Assembly (NCBI RefSeq): GCF_013204855.1
Contig: NZ_JABMKZ010000037.1
Span: 1-64,000, forward strand
DNA: 64,000 bases
Direction: 5' to 3'
Source of the DNA: Paenibacillus alba
GTDB taxonomy: Bacteria > Bacillota > Bacilli > Paenibacillales > NBRC-103111
The position numbers and the translations under genes were made by a program. The notes below the pieces were generated by a model. That model had not been told where the DNA came from. It was given only the letters and a program-made list of their open reading frames with translations, and did no database searches. Positions 28,017 through 36,825 of this stretch are shown piece by piece. The number at the start of each line of letters is the position of its first letter. Positions within the stretch are counted from its first letter, which is position 1.

Positions 28017-31000
28017 ATGGAACATTTATTGGGTTTGAAAAGAAGCAGGACTCTCTTCCTATTTCCTAAAAGAGTGCTTTTCCTGCTTATGGCCTTATCG
28101 CTGGCTATATTGCCGTATTACAACTTTGTTGCGTCTGCCGCTGTTTCTTTGACTCTGGAGAAATCCGTAGATAAAACAACCGCAGCGCCAGGAGAAACGA
28201 TTACGTATACGATCAAGTATGCGAATCCAGGCACAATTGGCAATACCGACAACATGGTTATTACGGATAATTTGCCGAACACACTCGATTTCATCGATGC
28301 CGATACGACAGCAGATGTCGATCATGTGGACTCAAGCACGCCAGGTGTTGTCAAGTATGTCATGAAAACGCCTCTGGCCAATGGTCAAACTGGCATCTTG
28401 AAATTAAGAGCCAAGTTCAAGCCAGGCACAACGCAACCAGGTGACATCGCCAAAAATACGGCAATCGCTACGGCAGACGGCGCCACTTCTCCGCTTGCTT
28501 CCGCGCCTGTTGTAACAGCCGTCGTGAATGCCACCGATTGGTCGATTTCCAAAACAAAAATCGTCCCAACGGTAGATCCTGTTTTGAACAGTAATGTTAC
28601 TTATCAGATTAAGCTAAAAGGGAACAGCTCAGGCGGTTCCAACATCCAGAACGTAAGCATCTTTGATACTTTGCCTCCCGGTGCAACAGTTGTTTCCGCT
28701 GACGGCGGTGATTACACATCGGTTCCCGGCTCCGTTTACTGGAACCTCCCTACTTTAGCTACGGGACAGGAACGTGTTTATAATGTGGTCCTGAACTTCC
28801 CATCTCCTACCTTTAGTGTAGGGCAAACCGTTACGAATTCCGTGTATGCCAAAGGCAAGAGTCTGGGCGGTGCGAATTTAACGACAAATACGGCAGTTGC
28901 GACCCATTTACTTGCTAGCCCATTGCCAGGAACAAGCGGCATCAATAAGGATTCCCGACAAGCCAATGATAAGTACGCCATCGGCCAAACTGTTGATTAT
29001 AAAATTAACAGCTTCGGAAATACCGGCAACGTGCCCTTGGATAAATTTATTGTCGAAGATGCCATACCAAGCGATATTCGCTTGACCCAAGTATCCACGG
29101 GTTCTTACGCGAACAATTCAGGTGTTGTTGCTAATGTGTATTATCAAAAAGACAATAACCCTACTTGGATTCCATGGACAAACGGTGCGGATCTCGATAC
29201 GAGCAGCAGTCATGTATTAAATGTTTCTGACTTGGCCATCGGCGGCTCCTTCGTTTCTAAGGTTGCTTGGAACTTCAGCACCGTACCTAGCGGGTTCCGC
29301 ATTGCTTCCGATATTCACGTTAAAGGAACACTGCTTAATACAGCTGCTGAAGGTAACACTATTACCAATAGCGCTACGCTTAAATCCGAATATGCCTCTG
29401 TGGCATTACCCATTAAAACGGATTCCGTAGATATCAAGGTAGCAGCATCTCTCCCTTGGCTTGTTGCGAGCAAATCCGTCAATAATGGTTCTGTCAAAAT
29501 TGACGACACCGTTACCTATAAGCTGCGGATTAAGAATCATGACTATGCTACCGGAGATCTGACTATGCCGGCTGTAGTGGATCTGTTTCCTAAGGAATTA
29601 GAGAACTTTTCCTACACAGCATATAAGACTCTCTCTGGCATAACGACGTCGATTCCAGGTGCTGCGATTACTTTTAACCAACGTACAGCAACAGTAGACT
29701 CCGTCAACTATAATGTGTATCAATGGGATTTCCCAGGTATTACACTACAACCCGGAGAATACATTGATGTTAATGTAAGTGGAAAAGTCAAAGCAAATAC
29801 AACAAACGGCTATTTTAAAAATACGATGTACGCTGCAGCTTCAGGTGCGCTCGATGATAGAAGCTCAACAGTCAACGATACGAATAACTGGGACAATAAC
29901 CCAGCTACGTCCAAGCTGGCTACCGCTTCCATCGACGTGTATGTCAAATTCAAAGGCTCTCTGGAATCCATTAAATGGGTTAAGGGCGAATTGGACTCAG
30001 CCTTCAGCAAAGAGCCTGCTTACGGTAAGACCTTGCCGGGCGGGAAAGCCATGTATCAACTCCGGGTTAGCAACAAAGATTCTAACGGCCCTATCTCCAA
30101 TGTCGTTATTATCGATAAGCTGCCTCGTATTGGCGATACAGGCGTAGTTGATAGCAACGGTCGTGATACCAAGTGGAGACCGTATTTGGTGAATAATGTC
30201 ACCGGTGCAAACGGCGGCGATTTTAAGATCGTGAAATCGGATAATAACGAATCTCGTTCTGTAACAGGTGTTCAGATCTTCTATTCAACTAGTCTCACTC
30301 CAAATATGTCAGATATTTCACAACCGCTTCCTCCACATAACGATACTGGTTGGAGTTTAACGCCTCCAGATGACATTACAACGGTTACCGCACTCAAGTT
30401 TGTCTTGGGCAGTAGCGTTATCCTGTCTCCAGGAGAATCCATCGTATTGGAATGGGATATGCGGGCGCCAGTAAGTGCTCCAACCAACAAGGTTGCATGG
30501 AATTCCTTTGGTTACGGCGCTACTTACCCTGATGTGAATGGTCCAGAAGCCTTCTTGCCTTCCGAGCCCAACAAGGTAGGATTTGAAGTTGAATCTTATC
30601 CTGCTAACACGGCCAGTCTGGGAGACTTCATTTGGAAAGATATCAATGCAGACGGCATTCAAGATTCAGGAGAAACAGGTATTAATGGGATCCTCGTTAA
30701 TCTTTACAGCAATTCCGATTTAACCAACCGGATCTCCTATACCAGAACCGGTGATGAACACGGAACTGGCAAACCCGGTTACTATGAATTTCCAAATCTA
30801 GCTTCAGGTGACTATACCGTAGAATTCATCATGCCAGCCAACTACTACCTCTCGCCTAATGATCAAGGGAGTGGACCCAATGCGGATGAATTAGATAGCG
30901 ATTTTACTCTCTACGACAGCACCAATAGAACTTATCGGGCCAGTACCCATCTTTCTGCTAATGAACATAATATGACCATTGATGCAGGTATCTTCACTAG

Positions 31001-33404
31001 AGGTGCTATTGGCGATTTTGTATGGAACGATATCAATATGAATGGCGTACAAGATGCCGGAGAGCCAGGAATTGGCGGAGTTGTCGTCAACTTGTACAAA
31101 AATAACGTTCCTGAAACAACGTTTAAGAAAACAACTACGACTGACGTCAACGGCCGATACAGTTTCCCTGATCTAGATCCGTATACCTATATCGTGGAAT
31201 TCATCCGACCAACCGGCTATAAAGCAACCCTTCAAAACAAGCCCGGCGATGATACCAAAGATTCGGATGCTGACGAAGTGACAGGGAAAAGCCATGTCAT
31301 TAACTTAACCTCCGGACAGACGGATAACACGATTGATGCTGGCTTTTATCTTGCCGAGCTTGGCAACCTAGTTTGGCATGATCGTAATGGAAACGGGATT
31401 CAGGATGCAGGAGAACCTGGCATATCCGGAGCGACCGTGAAACTCTACAACGCGTCCAACCTAGCTGCTGCGCTTTATACAACTACGACGAATGGAAACG
31501 GTATTTATAACTTTTCCAACCTTCTTCCAGGCAGCTATGTGGTTAAATTTAGTCGCCCTGCCGGCTACGACTTCTTTTCACCAGCCAACATCGGCTTGGA
31601 TGATGAGAAAGACAGCGATGCGATCTATGGGGCTCGCACCGATGCAGATGCCAGCACGAGTGTGATTACATTAAATGAAGGCGGACGCGATTACAGCTAC
31701 GATGCAGGTGTTTACAAGCCAGCTAGTCTTGGCGATTATGTTTTCTTGGATGCCAACAAAAATGGCATTCAAGATGCAGGAGATTCCCCATTCGGAGGCG
31801 TTGTCGTCAATCTCTATCTAGCGTCTGATCCAACAACGGTGATTAAGACAACAACTACCGATGTCGCGGGCTTGTATAAATTCACCAACCTAGACCCAGG
31901 CAGCTATATTGTTGAATTTAAAAAGCCTCTAGGCTATGACTTCACCCTCAAAGCTCAAGGCGGAAATGACCTTGTAGACTCTGATGCAGATCCGACTACA
32001 GGAAGAACAGTGCCCGTCACCTTATTATCAGGCGATAATAACTTGTCGGTGGATGCCGGATTGTTCCTTCTAACAAACGGCTCTATCGGGGACATCGTTT
32101 GGCATGATCTGAATGCCAATGGCATTCAAGATGCCGGAGAACTTGGCATTCCCGGAGTTGTCGTTGAACTGTACGACGCAAGCACGAATACTAAGCTAAG
32201 CTCCACGACGACTGATGGAGGAGGACACTATTTATTCACCAATCTCCCTCTGAACGCAAGCTACAAAGTGAAATTCCTTAAACCTAGTGGCTTTAAGGAT
32301 AGTCCAGCCAATGCAGGAAGCGACGATACGAAGGATTCAGACAGAGATCCTGTCACCGAATTCAGCCATGAGATCTCGATCCTTGCAACCGTAAATGACC
32401 TTACTATTGATGCTGGATTCTACAAGCTTGCTAAACTGGGCGATAAAGTATTTATGGATGCCAACCGAAACGGCATTCAGGATGCTGGTGAAGAAGCCGT
32501 GCCTAACGCGATAGTCACCCTTTATCATTCAAATGCACCTACTGTGGTGGTGGCAACTACGAAGACTGATGTGAATGGCAACTACTTGTTCGAAGATCTG
32601 GAACCCGGTTCTTATGAAGTCGCCTTCACGCCTATCTCCGGTTTTGCTTTTACTTCCAATAACATAGGTCCAGATAGAGCGGTTGACTCCGATCCTAACA
32701 TCTCAGGCCGTGTATACAACATTGTATTGGTGTCGGGAGAAGACAATAGAACGATAGACGCTGGCATCTATCCTTACAGCAGTGATGGTGGTGGCGGCAG
32801 TGGCGGTGGTGGTGGCGGTACAGCTCCTACGCCAAGTCCTACGCCAAGTCCTACGCCTGGTCCAACAGCAACACCTGGACCCACACCAACTCCAGCAGCG
32901 CCTACGCCTACGCCGACACCGTCGCCAGGTGTGCCAACACCTTCACCGACGCCAGCACCGCCTGCGCCTACGCCTGCTCCAACGCCAGGACCAACAACGG
33001 TTCCTGTGCAGCCAGCTGTTACAGACGAAAATACACCTGTAACTGGTAAAATACCAAACGCAGGTGAAAACAATCCTAGACCGGTAACCGTGGAAGAACA
33101 ACCTAAGAACGGAACCGTGGAATTAACGGATGACGGCAATTGGATCTATACGCCCAAAGAAGGATTTAATGGCGATGATTCCTTTACAGTCGGAGTCACC
33201 AATGATAATGGTGATATTGATTATCAGAAGATTAATGTGAATGTGCTTCCGAAGGGCAGCAAGAAAGGCACTACGAAAACCTCACTCGTTCCAAAAACTG
33301 GCCAAGCGGCCCATAGTACCTACTATCTGACAGGACTAGCTATGGTTCTTGCCGGATTGAGCGCTCTTGGAGCCGTACGCTGGCAGCAGCGCAGAAACAA
33401 ATAA
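28017..33404 (+). CDS. Giant cell-wall-anchored protein with DUF11 and SdrD B-type repeats, VPKTG sorting signal
   Basis: A 1795-residue surface protein. Signal peptide about 1-43. Residues 44-860 hold about five DUF11-like domains (for example VSLTLEKSVDKTTAAPGETI). Six SdrD B-type repeats follow, starting near 865, 994, 1112, 1234, 1354 and 1472, each with a Ca-binding-like DxNxNGIQDAGE loop. Next come a Gly run, a Pro-Thr-rich stalk (about 1600-1660), a cadherin-like/Big_9 domain (TDENTPVTGK to GDDSFTVGV) and the sorting signal VPKTG (1758-1762), a helix and RWQQRRNK. The ATG with GGGGGAG upstream was chosen over an earlier start that would spoil the signal peptide. It is one of few plus-strand genes here. 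Confidence 0.9.
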   Translation: MEHLLGLKRSRTLFLFPKRVLFLLMALSLAILPYYNFVASAAVSLTLEKSVDKTTAAPGETITYTIKYANPGTIGNTDNMVITDNLPNTLDFIDADTTADVDHVDSSTPGVVKYVMKTPLANGQTGILKLRAKFKPGTTQPGDIAKNTAIATADGATSPLASAPVVTAVVNATDWSISKTKIVPTVDPVLNSNVTYQIKLKGNSSGGSNIQNVSIFDTLPPGATVVSADGGDYTSVPGSVYWNLPTLATGQERVYNVVLNFPSPTFSVGQTVTNSVYAKGKSLGGANLTTNTAVATHLLASPLPGTSGINKDSRQANDKYAIGQTVDYKINSFGNTGNVPLDKFIVEDAIPSDIRLTQVSTGSYANNSGVVANVYYQKDNNPTWIPWTNGADLDTSSSHVLNVSDLAIGGSFVSKVAWNFSTVPSGFRIASDIHVKGTLLNTAAEGNTITNSATLKSEYASVALPIKTDSVDIKVAASLPWLVASKSVNNGSVKIDDTVTYKLRIKNHDYATGDLTMPAVVDLFPKELENFSYTAYKTLSGITTSIPGAAITFNQRTATVDSVNYNVYQWDFPGITLQPGEYIDVNVSGKVKANTTNGYFKNTMYAAASGALDDRSSTVNDTNNWDNNPATSKLATASIDVYVKFKGSLESIKWVKGELDSAFSKEPAYGKTLPGGKAMYQLRVSNKDSNGPISNVVIIDKLPRIGDTGVVDSNGRDTKWRPYLVNNVTGANGGDFKIVKSDNNESRSVTGVQIFYSTSLTPNMSDISQPLPPHNDTGWSLTPPDDITTVTALKFVLGSSVILSPGESIVLEWDMRAPVSAPTNKVAWNSFGYGATYPDVNGPEAFLPSEPNKVGFEVESYPANTASLGDFIWKDINADGIQDSGETGINGILVNLYSNSDLTNRISYTRTGDEHGTGKPGYYEFPNLASGDYTVEFIMPANYYLSPNDQGSGPNADELDSDFTLYDSTNRTYRASTHLSANEHNMTIDAGIFTRGAIGDFVWNDINMNGVQDAGEPGIGGVVVNLYKNNVPETTFKKTTTTDVNGRYSFPDLDPYTYIVEFIRPTGYKATLQNKPGDDTKDSDADEVTGKSHVINLTSGQTDNTIDAGFYLAELGNLVWHDRNGNGIQDAGEPGISGATVKLYNASNLAAALYTTTTNGNGIYNFSNLLPGSYVVKFSRPAGYDFFSPANIGLDDEKDSDAIYGARTDADASTSVITLNEGGRDYSYDAGVYKPASLGDYVFLDANKNGIQDAGDSPFGGVVVNLYLASDPTTVIKTTTTDVAGLYKFTNLDPGSYIVEFKKPLGYDFTLKAQGGNDLVDSDADPTTGRTVPVTLLSGDNNLSVDAGLFLLTNGSIGDIVWHDLNANGIQDAGELGIPGVVVELYDASTNTKLSSTTTDGGGHYLFTNLPLNASYKVKFLKPSGFKDSPANAGSDDTKDSDRDPVTEFSHEISILATVNDLTIDAGFYKLAKLGDKVFMDANRNGIQDAGEEAVPNAIVTLYHSNAPTVVVATTKTDVNGNYLFEDLEPGSYEVAFTPISGFAFTSNNIGPDRAVDSDPNISGRVYNIVLVSGEDNRTIDAGIYPYSSDGGGGSGGGGGGTAPTPSPTPSPTPGPTATPGPTPTPAAPTPTPTPSPGVPTPSPTPAPPAPTPAPTPGPTTVPVQPAVTDENTPVTGKIPNAGENNPRPVTVEEQPKNGTVELTDDGNWIYTPKEGFNGDDSFTVGVTNDNGDIDYQKINVNVLPKGSKKGTTKTSLVPKTGQAAHSTYYLTGLAMVLAGLSALGAVRWQQRRNK
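30610..32775 (+). repeat. Six tandem SdrD B-type coding repeats
   Basis: Six units of about 350-390 bp each start with a variant of LGDxVWxDxNxNGIQDAGE and end with xxIDAGxY. The units are clearly related in DNA and protein but not identical, which points to old duplications rather than recent slippage. Confidence 0.9.
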
Positions 33405-33411
33405 AGGCAGA

Positions 33412-33446
33412 CAGGGGTGGCTTTAAGCCGCCCCTGCTTCTTTTCC
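33412..33446 (+). terminator. Terminator after the giant surface protein gene
   Basis: CAGGGGTGGC pairs with GCCGCCCCTG around TTTAA, followed by TTCTTTTCC. Some read-through into the sortase gene 42 bp later is plausible. Confidence 0.7.
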
Positions 33447-33487
33447 ACCAAACCGCTGTTGTACTATAGCTATAGAAAGGGGAAGAA

Positions 33488-34309
33488 ATGATTCCTAGGT
33501 CTTCATCTACCAAGCCTGTAAGATATCGACTGCTGTATGGGGCAGCCTCGTTATTAATCGTAGGGGGAGCTTCCCTTTTGGCCATAGACCTCTACACGCA
33601 GCAGGCCCAAAGCAAGCAAGCCGAGCAGTTAAAGCAACAATTTGCAAGCATCCACACCACCCAGACAACATACCAGGCTCTACCTATTGTGGATTCCAAT
33701 CCCGGGCAAGGAGCAATCACAGGTGAAACAAGCCCTGCCTCAACGCCTCCAAGTATCAATTGGAACAGCTTGCTTGCCATTAACAAAGAAATCGTCGGCT
33801 GGCTGCATATTGACGGCACTAGCGTCGATTATCCAGTCGTCCAGCATAAAGATAATGAGTACTATTTACATAAGGATGCAGCAGGCCACGAATCCATTTA
33901 CGGCAGCATATTTATGGACTATCGGGTTGATCTTAGCCAACAACAAAGGAACATCATTATTTATGGGCACAATATGATAGATGGTTCCATGTTTGGCAGC
34001 CTTCAGAATTATAAAAATAAAGACTTTTTCTTGGCGAATCGCGATATTCTTCTGGAAACAATCGATCAGAAAACGAGCTGGGAGATCTTCTCCGTTTATA
34101 CCATTGATGCGAGTAAAGATACCGTGGATATTTCCTATGACAACACTCAGACCTTCACTCAAGCTATCGATCAATATCGCAAGAAGTCCTTTTTCCAAGC
34201 CCCTGTCATCCCGCAAAAAGAGGACGAAATTCTCACCCTTGTAACTTGCAGCAACGAAACCGACGATACGCGTTTAGTCCTTCATGCTGTGAAAAAAAAG
34301 GAGCCCTAG
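33488..34309 (+). CDS. srtB: Class B-like sortase
   Basis: A 273-residue membrane-anchored transpeptidase: membrane segment about 13-32, linker, then a sortase B-type domain with His161 in YGHNMIDGSMFGSL, Cys254 in TLVTCSNETDDTR and Arg262 followed by LVLHA. These signatures are those of class B. Class B enzymes of C. difficile and others accept xPxTG-type signals, which fits the VPKTG end of the giant protein encoded directly upstream. GGGGAAG precedes the ATG. Symbol given by class only. Confidence 0.9.
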   Translation: MIPRSSSTKPVRYRLLYGAASLLIVGGASLLAIDLYTQQAQSKQAEQLKQQFASIHTTQTTYQALPIVDSNPGQGAITGETSPASTPPSINWNSLLAINKEIVGWLHIDGTSVDYPVVQHKDNEYYLHKDAAGHESIYGSIFMDYRVDLSQQQRNIIIYGHNMIDGSMFGSLQNYKNKDFFLANRDILLETIDQKTSWEIFSVYTIDASKDTVDISYDNTQTFTQAIDQYRKKSFFQAPVIPQKEDEILTLVTCSNETDDTRLVLHAVKKKEP

Positions 34310-34322
34310 GGCTCCTTTTTTA
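34293..34322. terminator. Bidirectional terminator between convergent genes
   Basis: AAAAAGGAGCCC pairs with GGGCTCCTTTTT around TA, with A and T runs on both sides. It serves the plus-strand sortase (overlapping its stop) and the minus-strand transglutaminase-like gene. Confidence 0.9.
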
Positions 34323-35147
34323 TTTATAAAGCGTATCAGCGATCGGATAATCGCTTTCCACCCATGTATGACCCAAATCTTTCAATGCTGCGTTGGTTAC
34401 ATTAAAGTACTCTCTAGATTGCACGCCTGGATGATCCGGAGTTGGATCGTCGAAGACTGTATCCAGCATGTACCAGTTATTCTCAATATGAACTTCGTTC
34501 CACATGTGGGTTTGTGCCGGATCGCCGTTCAGATAGCCGACCACCAAATGACTTTCAATCCCTGCTTTTGCAAGAAGCTTATACGTGAGGATAGCGTACC
34601 CCTGACATACTGCTTTATGATTATACAGTGCTGAGTAGGCCGTATGCCCAATCTCATCTAAATCCTCATACGAGGTCGTTGAAACCACATAGTCATGAAT
34701 CGCCGATTCCTTTTGGAAATCACTCATGTCCGGCTTCACAATGTCCCCCAGAATTCGATCGACTTCCTTGTCAACGTACGCATCCTGCTCAGCGGTTGTC
34801 AAGTATTCCGGCGTTAAGGTAATCGTCAGATTGCCGACGCTTCCCTTCATTTTATAAGACAAACCTTTTAAATCCCAAAACAAATCTTCTCTTACCGTCT
34901 CACGGGCATGATCAATAGAATCACGAATTCCTTGTAGATAACTCGCGGAATCTTTCATATCCTTGGATGTATATGTAATCGTAATCGTCGCTGATTTCTT
35001 AGCCAATTCTTCTTTAATCGTTTGCTCCAGCTTAGGCCGTGTATTAACCTCCGCTTGCGCACTGCCAGCTTCAGCATGCACACTCGTAGTGAGGACAAAC
35101 AAACAGATTGCGGACGATACGACTAGCATTTTAAATTTAGTAAACAT
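34320..35147 (-). CDS. Secreted transglutaminase-like protein, second copy, c-di-GMP riboswitch controlled
   Basis: Signal peptide 1-25 (ending SVHAEA), a helical N-terminal region (about 30-140) and a transglutaminase-core domain with Cys181 in AVCQGYAI, His214 in THMWNEV and Asp229 in MLDTVFDD. It is related to the gene at 25851 only in the core; the N-terminal half is different. GGGAGG lies upstream of the ATG. A c-di-GMP-I aptamer and a good promoter precede it. Cross-linking or processing of the sortase-attached proteins is inferred from context. Confidence 0.87.
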   Translation of the reverse strand: MFTKFKMLVVSSAICLFVLTTSVHAEAGSAQAEVNTRPKLEQTIKEELAKKSATITITYTSKDMKDSASYLQGIRDSIDHARETVREDLFWDLKGLSYKMKGSVGNLTITLTPEYLTTAEQDAYVDKEVDRILGDIVKPDMSDFQKESAIHDYVVSTTSYEDLDEIGHTAYSALYNHKAVCQGYAILTYKLLAKAGIESHLVVGYLNGDPAQTHMWNEVHIENNWYMLDTVFDDPTPDHPGVQSREYFNVTNAALKDLGHTWVESDYPIADTLYK

Positions 35148-35203
35148 GACAAAAAACCTCCCTTGTATGAAGCCAAAAGAGGTGGATTGCTCCGCTGCCT
35201 CTT

Positions 35204-35278
35204 GGCGGCCCGACGATCATAGCATAATGCCTTAGACTCGTGGCTTTGCGTCCCTGCCTTTCGACAGGTTTGCCTTTT
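35204..35278 (-). promoter_or_regulatory. c-di-GMP-I (GEMM-I) riboswitch, copy 2
   Basis: On the minus strand the aptamer reads AAAGGCAAACC, stem CCTGTCGAAAGGCAGG with a GAAA tetraloop, GACGCAAAGCCACGAGTCTA, a GCAT/ATGC stem and GATCGTCGGGCCGCC. Downstream, GCCAAGAGG can pair with CCTCTTTTGGC, a hairpin that reuses the last aptamer bases and so could be exclusive with the closing stem. No poly-T follows that hairpin, so control may be at translation or through another structure. Confidence 0.92.
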
Positions 35279-35303
35279 TCAAAAGTTACTAGAATATGAA
35301 AAT

Positions 35304-35332
35304 ATCATAACATACGCCAGTTAGGAGTTCAA
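35304..35332 (-). promoter_or_regulatory. Promoter of riboswitch 2 and the second transglutaminase-like gene
   Basis: On the minus strand TTGAAC (35327-35332), 17 bp, TATGAT (35304-35309). The expected start lies about 20 bp before the aptamer. Confidence 0.82.
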
Positions 35333-35368
35333 TGTAATTATATGCGTAGATACGGCAGTGATTTTGCT

Positions 35369-36502
35369 TTATGCCCTCTGTCCAAAAGACTCATTATACC
35401 AATTGATAATCGCTTTACTTGGGGGAATATCAAGATCCTCCTGCAGCCGATTTCGGAGCATGGCATACTGCTGTTTCATTTCGGCAAAGTTACCGCGTTT
35501 GTGGTAAACCTGCATCAAACCAAAGTAGCCATCTTCCGCCAAAGGAAATTGCTCTTTCATCTGCTGATAAGCTTCTCCCGCTTCCTGCAAAAGCTCTTGC
35601 TCCAAGCAAAAATCAGCAAAACGCTGCAGATACGTCCATCTAAGGAGCCGCAAACGCTCCCTTTCACTTTCTGCCCATACATACTGAGATTCTCCAAAAT
35701 AATCGCCTTTGTACATATCCAGCAGTCTTTTATGAGCACCTAGCTCAGCCACAGACAGCTCAGGAGACTTCAGCAATCCCGCTTCCCAGACCTCCACATC
35801 CACACGCATCTGATCTAGCTGCAAACGATAGCCTTCGTGCTCATAAACGACCTGAACAGCCAACTCCTGCTCCTTCAGCATTTTCCGTATTTGATATATG
35901 GTCGTATGCAGCTGCACACCTGCCCGGGCTGGATCCTGCTCATGCCACAACATGTCCAGCAGCACTTCCTTATGAAGGGCAGGACCATTGCGATGATGAA
36001 GCAAAATAGAGAGCAGTTCTTGTGTTTTATTGGTTCTCCAGGAAAAAGACTGCACCCCTGCAGCTCCATGTATCCAGTGAAGGGACTGAAAGCAGCAGAG
36101 CATAGTGCCCGTCTCTTGCGCGTCAACATCAGGAGATGCCTCTGCAAGGGCTTTGCGTACCCGATTCAAGGTTTTGCCTAATCGACTTTCCGATATCGGC
36201 TTCAATATATAATCCAAAGCATTTAATTCAAAGGCATCCACCGCATATTGGTCAAAAGCCGTAACGAATATGATATTTACATCAGGCTGTACAGTAGACA
36301 ACCTTGCGGCCAGCTCCATGCCGCCAATTTCCGGCATTTCCAGGTCTAGAAATATCGCATCCAATTTCTGCTCCACAGCAAAGACCAAAGCCTGCCGCGG
36401 GTCCATCAAAGAAGCTGCAATTTCGATATCCCCGTGTTTGCTCAGCAGCTTCTCCATGCTCCTCAAAGCTAATGATTCATCATCAACCAAAAGAACTTTC
36501 AT
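35369..36502 (-). CDS. Orphan response regulator with SARP-type DNA-binding and BTAD domains
   Basis: A 377-residue regulator. Receiver domain about 1-120: acidic pocket LLVDDE, phosphoacceptor Asp in AIFLDLEMPEIGG, Thr in FVTAFD and Lys in YILKPI. A winged-helix region (about 150-230) leads to a bacterial transcriptional activation domain with TPR-like helices (about 235-375). This receiver-SARP-BTAD layout is known in Bacillales. No histidine kinase is nearby. The ATG was chosen because AGAGGTG lies upstream; the earlier GTG is inside that site. It is divergent from the CPBP gene and is the best candidate controller of the module. Confidence 0.9.
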   Translation of the reverse strand: MKVLLVDDESLALRSMEKLLSKHGDIEIAASLMDPRQALVFAVEQKLDAIFLDLEMPEIGGMELAARLSTVQPDVNIIFVTAFDQYAVDAFELNALDYILKPISESRLGKTLNRVRKALAEASPDVDAQETGTMLCCFQSLHWIHGAAGVQSFSWRTNKTQELLSILLHHRNGPALHKEVLLDMLWHEQDPARAGVQLHTTIYQIRKMLKEQELAVQVVYEHEGYRLQLDQMRVDVEVWEAGLLKSPELSVAELGAHKRLLDMYKGDYFGESQYVWAESERERLRLLRWTYLQRFADFCLEQELLQEAGEAYQQMKEQFPLAEDGYFGLMQVYHKRGNFAEMKQQYAMLRNRLQEDLDIPPSKAIINWYNESFGQRA

Positions 36503-36825
36503 CTTCGACACCTCTTTGCGGAATACGTCTACTTCCTAGTTAAGCACGATAGTAATTCTAAACGCAACCTATTTGGGTTAAAAATGCCATTAAGAAAAGG
36601 GAACTGTCCTCATGCTCATCAAGCTAAGATTTTAAAACACCCCCTAGTGGGACCCCCATTATAAAAAGTTTAGAATTGTTTTAGGGATGGTTTACATCTG
36701 TTAATAACAAGTTTAGTTTGTGCAGCTATGATGTTTTTGTGGATGCCGAGACGGAACCGGTAAATACCAGCAAAGTAGAAAATCGCAATTCGAGCGTACG
36801 GGAAGGGAGGAACAAGAGCCATTTT
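36503..36825. promoter_or_regulatory. Divergent intergenic region between SARP regulator and CPBP protease genes
   Basis: It contains the 10-bp word GTTTAGAATT twice: plus strand 36668-36677 (continuing as an 11-bp-period series TTTAG/TTTAG/TTTAC at 36669, 36680, 36691, then TTAATAA) and minus strand 36554-36563 next to a possible -10 TACTAT. The same word with one change lies upstream of the giant protein gene. Autoregulation by the SARP-type protein is a natural guess. Confidence 0.5.

Noticed and set aside
32774-33139. Gly/Val-rich open frame antisense to the Pro-rich stalk of the giant protein
   Set aside because: It is the mirror image of the Thr-Pro/Gly codon repeats, not a gene.
36721-36825. 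Structured leader or riboswitch before the CPBP gene
   Set aside because: No known aptamer core (no GACGCAAAGC or similar) and no clear stem set could be drawn.
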